A stretch of DNA of 64,000 nucleotides from Rhodoglobus sp. (GTDB lineage Bacteria > Actinomycetota > Actinomycetes > Actinomycetales > Microbacteriaceae): positions 31,873-95,872 of the forward strand of contig JAODLY010000009.1 in the NCBI GenBank assembly GCA_025464445.1. Direction: 5' to 3'. The position numbers and the translations under genes are program-made. Each line of letters starts with the position of its first letter. Position 1 is the first letter of the stretch. Under the pieces are notes generated by a model, which saw only the letters and a list, made by a program, of their open reading frames with translations, did not search any database and was not told the DNA's origin. Shown piece by piece: positions 59,730 to 64,000 of this stretch.

Positions 59730-60485
59730 ATGGCTGCGCAGTCGAAAACCAGACAGGATGACGCGTACCAGCGGATCCGTTCCGACATCCTAGCTGGGCG
59801 GCTGAAGCCTGGCCGAAAACTCCCCTTCGCGGAGTTGTCCGAGAGCTACCCGTTCAGCGTTGGTGTCCTGCGAGAAGCCCTTTCGAGGTTGGTCGAGCAG
59901 GGCCTTGTCGAGAACGAGCCACAGAGGGGCTACTTCGTCACTCCGATCTCCCGAACAGATTTGCTCAATCTGACGGTCGCGCGCAGGGAGATCGAGACAC
60001 TCACGTTGCGCTATGCGATGGCGGATGGGGACTTTGTCTGGGAATCCGAAGTACTCGCAGCGCATCATCGACTCGCGACGACCTCGTTCTATGCTCCCGG
60101 GGATCCCTCGCGAATCAGTGAGGAATGGGCCGAGGCGCACTCCGTGTTTCACGAGACCCTGCTATCGGGTAGTGGGAATCCGCGTTTGACTGCTGTCGCG
60201 ACTCAGCTGCGGGCGTCCGCTGAGCTTTATCGTCGCTGGTCCGTGCCGTTGGGGCATGGCGAGTCGCGGGACATCGCGCAGGAACACAAAGCGATTGTCG
60301 AGGCTGTTCTTGGCCACGACGTCGAACTGGCCGTCCGACTTCTCACGGATCACATCAACCTCACGACAACTCTTTTGGTGGAAGCGGGCGCAGCTGATCC
60401 TCCGGTCACAGATGACCGCCAAGGGATCCTTGACGATCGTCATCATATTTCGAAATTAGTTGCCAAATCCGAAGACTATCCTTAG
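59730..60485 (+). CDS. GntR-family (FCD) transcriptional regulator
   Basis: 251 residues. N-terminal winged helix (QRIRSDILAGRLKPGRKLPF; LREALSRLVEQGLVENEPQR) and an all-helical FCD effector domain with metal-type residues (EEWAEAHSVFHETLLSGSGN; EHKAIVEAVLGHDVELAVRL). No clear ribosome binding site precedes the ATG, so it may be leaderless. It lies directly upstream of the dioxygenase-hydrolase operon and is its likely regulator. Confidence 0.9.
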   Translation: MAAQSKTRQDDAYQRIRSDILAGRLKPGRKLPFAELSESYPFSVGVLREALSRLVEQGLVENEPQRGYFVTPISRTDLLNLTVARREIETLTLRYAMADGDFVWESEVLAAHHRLATTSFYAPGDPSRISEEWAEAHSVFHETLLSGSGNPRLTAVATQLRASAELYRRWSVPLGHGESRDIAQEHKAIVEAVLGHDVELAVRLLTDHINLTTTLLVEAGAADPPVTDDRQGILDDRHHISKLVAKSEDYP

Positions 60486-60563
60486 GCTTTCTCTATCTGG
60501 CCGATCTGCCTCGCAACTGCGCGTGACGGCTGGATTTAAAAGAGGAATCCGAAGGAGACAGAG

Positions 60564-61175
60564 TTGTCCAAGAACCGGGCACCCAACCGCCCCATAGTCG
60601 CTCCCAAGTTTCACCACACGACGTTTACGACCCTGCGACTCGATGAAATGGTCGCTTGGTATAGCAATGTTGCCGGCCTCACGCCGGTCTATCACAGCGA
60701 ATCGGCCGCCTGGTTGACGAACGACGAAGCAAACCATCGAATCGCCTTCCTTTCCCCCCCGGGGCTGAAGAATCCGGTCGACAAGCCGCACACGATCGGC
60801 ATCCACCACACGGCGTTCGAGTACGCGGATTTCGATGCGTGGATGCACAACTACGTTCGACTTCGGGATACGGGCATTGTGCCGTTCCTGACCCTCGACC
60901 ACGGCATGACCATCTCGTTGTACTACGCCGACCCGGAGGGGAATGGCGTCGAGATCCAGGTAGACACGTTTGGCGATTGGAGCAAATCCAAGGAGTGGAT
61001 GTCTGGTTCACTCGAGTTCGCCGAGGATCAGCTTGGAGCGCATTTCGACCCAAACAAGCTCGTCGAGGCGTGGCAGGCAGGGCTTTCATTCGAAGAGATC
61101 CACCGACGCACGCGAGCTGGCGAATACGCGCCCGCCGTCATACCAACCGACATATTTCTGCCCGAAGTGTATTAG
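60564..61175 (+). CDS. VOC-family extradiol-dioxygenase-like protein
   Basis: 203 residues from a TTG at 60564 behind GAAGGAG. Vicinal-oxygen-chelate fold with metal ligands in the right order: His17 or His18 (KFHHTTFTT), His81 or His82 (GIHHTAFEY) and Glu130 (PEGNGVEIQVD). The sequence is close in style to single-domain catechol/biphenyl-diol 2,3-dioxygenases. It probably cleaves a dihydroxylated ring or acts on a related enediol. Fumarylacetoacetate-hydrolase-family and Dabb genes follow, a usual meta-cleavage context. Confidence 0.85.
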   Translation: MSKNRAPNRPIVAPKFHHTTFTTLRLDEMVAWYSNVAGLTPVYHSESAAWLTNDEANHRIAFLSPPGLKNPVDKPHTIGIHHTAFEYADFDAWMHNYVRLRDTGIVPFLTLDHGMTISLYYADPEGNGVEIQVDTFGDWSKSKEWMSGSLEFAEDQLGAHFDPNKLVEAWQAGLSFEEIHRRTRAGEYAPAVIPTDIFLPEVY

Positions 61176-61219
61176 GGCGTCCCAATTCACGGGTCAAGCG
61201 AAACACCAAGGAGATTTAC

Positions 61220-62071
61220 GTGCGGATAGCGAACGTCGACGGTCGACTGTCACTTGCACTTTCGACGGGATTTGTAGACGTTGAGAGCGCGAGCGCCGGG
61301 AAATTCGGCTCGGATCCTCAAGCGATCTATGATCGCTGGAGCGAGTTCCGTGAGTGGGCTCCAAGCGCAAGAAGCAGTGAAGTCGAGCCGTTGGGTGACC
61401 GGGTGCTGGGATCGCCGGCACCTCGGCCTCGTCAGGTTTTCGCTATCGGGCTCAACTACCGCGCGCACGCCGATGAGTCCGGGTTCGATCGACCCGCGGA
61501 GCATCCGCCGGTATTCACGAAATTCAGCAGCAGTATCACGGGCCCGGTTGGCTTAGTCGAGTTGCCAGAAGGAGGCAACGTCGATTGGGAGGTCGAGCTC
61601 GCTGCGGTGATCGGCAAGACCGCTCGCAACGTCGCAGAACACGACGGGTGGAGTTATGTCGCAGGCCTCACCGTCGGTCAGGACATTTCCGAGCGCCGCC
61701 TGCAGATGGCGTCACCGGCTCCCCAATTCAGCCTTGCAAAGTCGCTCCCGGGCTTCTCACCGATGGGACCCGATCTCGTCACCGTCGATGAATTCGACAA
61801 CCCAGACGATCTCGCGCTCTCGTGCGATATCAATGGTGAATCGGTACAGAACGGCAGGACTCTCGACCTGATCTTTTCGGTGCCACGCCTGATCGAGTAC
61901 CTTTCCGCGATCCTCCCGCTCTACCCGGGCGACGTCATCTTCACCGGAACTCCGTCCGGCGTTGGCATGGGTCGCACGCCGCAGAGGTGGTTGCAGGATG
62001 GTGACGAGCTCGTGAGCCGCATCGAAGGAATCGGCGAAATCCGTCAGACCTTTGTCGGTGCGCACAAATGA
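61220..62071 (+). CDS. Fumarylacetoacetate hydrolase-family protein
   Basis: 283 residues from the GTG at 61220, 6 nt after AAGGAG. The C-terminal FAH domain is complete: FAIGLNYRAHADE, metal-binding Glu124 and Glu126 in VDWEVELAAVIG, Asp155 in GQDISERR, and GDVIFTGTPSGVGMG. Members hydrolyse or decarboxylate ring-cleavage products such as acylpyruvates. Its stop overlaps the Dabb gene by 4 nt. Confidence 0.92.
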   Translation: MRIANVDGRLSLALSTGFVDVESASAGKFGSDPQAIYDRWSEFREWAPSARSSEVEPLGDRVLGSPAPRPRQVFAIGLNYRAHADESGFDRPAEHPPVFTKFSSSITGPVGLVELPEGGNVDWEVELAAVIGKTARNVAEHDGWSYVAGLTVGQDISERRLQMASPAPQFSLAKSLPGFSPMGPDLVTVDEFDNPDDLALSCDINGESVQNGRTLDLIFSVPRLIEYLSAILPLYPGDVIFTGTPSGVGMGRTPQRWLQDGDELVSRIEGIGEIRQTFVGAHK

Positions 62072-62385
62072 TCGGGCACATCGTCGCTGTGAAGTGGAAC
62101 GAGAGTGCGACTGAAGAATTAATTGCGACCTTCGAGGATGGGCTTCGGGCACTGCCCGGAATCATTCCTGAGTTGATCAGCTATCGATTCGGCCGCGACC
62201 TGGCCCTGCGGCCGGGTAACGGAGACTTTGCGATCCTTGCGCAGCTGGCATCCGGGGAGGACGTCCCGAAGTACCTGGACCATCCAGCACACTTGCGCGT
62301 CGTGAGGGAGTTGCTCGCCCCGATCCTGGCGGAGCGTACCGTGATCCAGTTCGAGTGGGAACCGGACTTCGCGGCTTCAGCGTGA
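62068..62385 (+). CDS. Dabb (stress-responsive A/B barrel) family protein
   Basis: 105 residues: [20 protein letters not shown] at the start and [20 protein letters not shown] near the end are typical of Dabb ferredoxin-like barrels. In aromatic pathways these are small isomerases, cyclases or accessory proteins. ATGA overlap with the hydrolase gene; the stop overlaps the convergent CoA-transferase gene by 9 nt. Confidence 0.88.
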   Translation: MIGHIVAVKWNESATEELIATFEDGLRALPGIIPELISYRFGRDLALRPGNGDFAILAQLASGEDVPKYLDHPAHLRVVRELLAPILAERTVIQFEWEPDFAASA

Positions 62386-63018
62386 CGGTTCGCGCAGCAG
62401 CGCGACACCGGTTGCGGCTTGCACTTCATCGAATGTGACGCCGGGAGCAAGCTCCTTTAGCTGGAGCCCTTCGGGCATCACATCGATAACAGCGAGGTCG
62501 GTGATGATGCGGCTGACCACCGCGCGGCCGGTCAGCGGCAAGTCGCACTCCGCGACGATCTTGTGGTCGCCGCTCTTCGCGACATGCTCCATGACGACGA
62601 TGACGCGGCGAGCACCATGAACGAGGTCCATGGCACCGCCCGGTCCCTTAATCAGCTTGCCAGGGACGGCCCAGTTGGCGATGTCGCCCTTCACGGAGAC
62701 CTGCATGGCGCCGAGGATGGCCGTGTCGATGCGCTTGCCACGGATCATCCCGAAGCTCGCGGACGAATCGAAGTATGAGGCGCCAGGCAGCACCGTGACA
62801 GTCTCCTTGCCCGCGTTGATGAGTTTCGGATCGGCCTCTCCCTCCCACGGGTATGGGCCGACACCGAGCACGCCGTTCTCCGAGTGCAGAACGACGGTGA
62901 CGCCATCCGGTACGTAGTTCGGGATGAGGGTCGGCAGGCCGATACCGAGGTTGACATAGGTGCCGTCCTCCAGCTCCCGGGCGGCACGAGCGGCCATTTG
63001 GGTGCGAGTGAGAGCCAT
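62377..63018 (-). CDS. 3-oxoacid CoA-transferase, subunit B (second copy)
   Basis: 213 residues. Catalytic Glu in [17 protein letters not shown] and the conserved [20 protein letters not shown]. Closely related to the product of 24471-25100. Placed with a carboxymuconolactone-decarboxylase-family gene it may be a 3-oxoadipate CoA-transferase, though acetoacetate cannot be excluded. It overlaps the convergent Dabb gene by 9 nt. Confidence 0.92.
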   Translation of the reverse strand: MALTRTQMAARAARELEDGTYVNLGIGLPTLIPNYVPDGVTVVLHSENGVLGVGPYPWEGEADPKLINAGKETVTVLPGASYFDSSASFGMIRGKRIDTAILGAMQVSVKGDIANWAVPGKLIKGPGGAMDLVHGARRVIVVMEHVAKSGDHKIVAECDLPLTGRAVVSRIITDLAVIDVMPEGLQLKELAPGVTFDEVQAATGVALLREPSR

Positions 63019-63020
63019 GA

Positions 63021-63842
63021 TCAGGCACCCTTCTGGATGGATTCGGGCCGCACGGTCGTCTTCTCGGCGGGCCTCGGCCGCACGGTCGTCTTTTCGATCG
63101 GGAGATCTGCGGCGTCCTCGGCGCTGAGTTGCACGATTCGGTGCACATAGATTCCGGGAAGGTGAATGTCGTCCGGATCGATCGACCCGGCCGGGACCAG
63201 CTCATCAACCTCGGCGATCGTGATCCTGCCGGCCATGGCGGCAGGCGGATTGAAGTTGCGCGCGGACTTCTCGAACACCAGGTTGCCGTGCGTATCCCCG
63301 ATCTTCGCGCGAACCAGCGCGAAATCCGTCACGATCGCCTCCTCAAGGACGTACTCCTCCTGCTCCCCGCCGAGCGAACCGAACATCCGGGTCTCCTTCT
63401 TCGGAGACTGCACCACGACCTCGCCGCCCGGCCCGTACCGCCACGGCAGACCACCCTCGGCGACCATCGTGCCAACCCCACTCGGCGTGTAGAAAGCCGG
63501 AATACCGGAGCCCCCGGCCCGCATCCGTTCGGCCAACGTCCCCTGCGGCGTCAACTCGACCTCGAGCTCGCCACCGAGATAACGCCTCGCGAAATCCTGG
63601 TTCTCGCCGATATACGACGCGGTCACCCGACTGATGCGACCCGCGGCGAGCAGTTCGCCGAGACCCCAACCATCGATACCGCAGTTATTGGAGACGACAC
63701 GGAGATCTGTCGTGCCCTTGGCAAGGAGCGCTCTAATCAGCACGATCGGGACACCGACGAGACCGAAGCCGCCCACCGCCATCGTTGAGCCGTCCACGAT
63801 GTCGGCCACGGCATCCGCTGCACTCGGGTAGGTCTTATCCAT
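63021..63842 (-). CDS. 3-oxoacid CoA-transferase, subunit A (second copy)
   Basis: 273 residues from the ATG at 63842, 4 nt after [24 protein letters not shown] and [20 protein letters not shown] are the subunit-A motifs. It is 40 residues longer than the copy at 23767, due to an insert near 135-160 and a C-terminal tail holding two copies of EKTTVRP. The start overlaps the upstream decarboxylase-family stop by 8 nt. Confidence 0.92.
   Translation of the reverse strand: MDKTYPSAADAVADIVDGSTMAVGGFGLVGVPIVLIRALLAKGTTDLRVVSNNCGIDGWGLGELLAAGRISRVTASYIGENQDFARRYLGGELEVELTPQGTLAERMRAGGSGIPAFYTPSGVGTMVAEGGLPWRYGPGGEVVVQSPKKETRMFGSLGGEQEEYVLEEAIVTDFALVRAKIGDTHGNLVFEKSARNFNPPAAMAGRITIAEVDELVPAGSIDPDDIHLPGIYVHRIVQLSAEDAADLPIEKTTVRPRPAEKTTVRPESIQKGA
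63046..63092. repeat. 30-bp-period duplication in the CoA-transferase tail
   Basis: GGCCGCACGGTCGTCTT occurs at 63046-63062 and 63076-63092, a 30-bp tandem duplication that encodes two EKTTVRP decapeptide units at the C-terminus of subunit A. Confidence 0.75.
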
Positions 63843-64000
63843 CTGTCTCTCCCTGCTGATTTTCTTCCTGGACATCAGCGTCCAGTTCGGCAAACACTTC
63901 GCTGGCAATCGCGAACCCGGCACTGGCCGCGGGAACTCCCGCATAGATTGCCGTGTGCAAGATTGTCTCGCTGACCTCGGCGCGGGACAATCCATTGGTC
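63835..64000 (-). CDS. Carboxymuconolactone decarboxylase-family protein, 3' end
   Basis: Only the last 54 residues are in the window; the gene continues beyond 64000. The reading frame gives NGLSRAEVSETILHTAIYAG then VPAASAGFAIASEVFAEL, a clear match to the C-terminal helix pair of the carboxymuconolactone decarboxylase/AhpD-like family. The stop overlaps the CoA-transferase start by 8 nt (ATGGATAA), so they are coupled. Together they hint at a beta-ketoadipate-like branch. Confidence 0.8.
   Translation of the reverse strand, partial: TNGLSRAEVSETILHTAIYAGVPAASAGFAIASEVFAELDADVQEENQQGETDG

Noticed and set aside
1..64000. CRISPR arrays, insertion sequences, integrases, rRNA or tRNA genes
   Set aside because: No regularly spaced repeats, transposase motifs, attachment-site duplications or structured RNA genes were seen on reading the window.

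Overview
The window looks like a chromosome segment of a high-GC actinobacterium, most probably a Microbacteriaceae-type soil or phyllosphere heterotroph. The grounds are GC-rich coding with strong third-position bias, many GTG/TTG starts, 4-bp ATGA/GTGA gene overlaps, binding-protein-dependent sugar importers without their own ATPase, and actinobacterial-style split ETF, acyl-CoA dehydrogenase and Ltp2/DUF35 proteins. The genus cannot be fixed from the sequence alone. No rRNA, tRNA, CRISPR array, insertion sequence or prophage gene was seen. The segment is a dense catabolic island.

Region 1 (1-9.3 kb): the 3' end of an APC-family (ethanolamine-permease-like) transporter, a small L7/L12-C-domain protein, and minus-strand genes for a small membrane protein, an aldehyde dehydrogenase, a BadF/BadG-type sugar kinase, a SIS-domain sugar isomerase, a copper amine oxidase, a UTRA-type GntR regulator and a Gfo/Idh/MocA dehydrogenase. 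This reads as an amine or amino-sugar catabolic unit. Region 2 (9.5-15.1 kb): a sugar ABC importer (lipoprotein plus two permeases), a second GntR paralogue, a D-threonine-aldolase-like PLP enzyme and a RidA protein. Region 3 (15.1-23.5 kb): a fructan or fructo-oligosaccharide locus with a second sugar ABC importer plus an RbsD/FucU mutarotase, a LacI repressor, and divergent GH172, GH32 and PfkB kinase genes. LacI-type operators flank the regulator.

Region 4 (23.8-59.5 kb) is the remarkable part: about 30 genes in several divergent operons for CoA-ester catabolism of an unidentified, probably branched or alicyclic, carboxylic acid. It contains a Liv-type ABC importer, an AMP-forming and an ADP-forming acyl-CoA synthetase, four acyl-CoA dehydrogenase genes that fall into two types suggesting two heteromeric enzymes, three crotonase-fold proteins, 3-hydroxyacyl-CoA dehydrogenase, three SDRs, a double-hotdog MaoC hydratase, an Ltp2-like retro-aldolase with its DUF35 partner, two MmgE/PrpD proteins, an SMP-30 lactonase-like protein, ETF with a membrane cytochrome b, and BioY. 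It also holds a biotin-dependent carboxylase (AccB-type carrier, AccC-type carboxylase, HMGL-fold transferase) directly followed by a beta-keto acid cleavage enzyme (BKACE). SCOT-type CoA transferase and thiolase genes stand at the left edge. Together they suggest a route in which beta-oxidation and retro-aldol cleavage make a ketone, the ketone is carboxylated to a beta-keto acid, and BKACE converts that plus acetyl-CoA to an acyl-CoA and acetoacetate, which is recovered as acetyl-CoA. An AT-rich TTCAA/TTGAAATA motif recurs at the promoters of this region, including that of a MarR gene, suggesting one regulon.

Region 5 (59.7-64 kb): a GntR/FCD regulator, a VOC extradiol-dioxygenase-like protein, an FAH-family hydrolase and a Dabb protein, facing a second CoA transferase pair and the 3' end of a carboxymuconolactone-decarboxylase-family gene. 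This looks like a ring-cleavage unit. All functions are assigned from sequence motifs read by eye; no database search was run.
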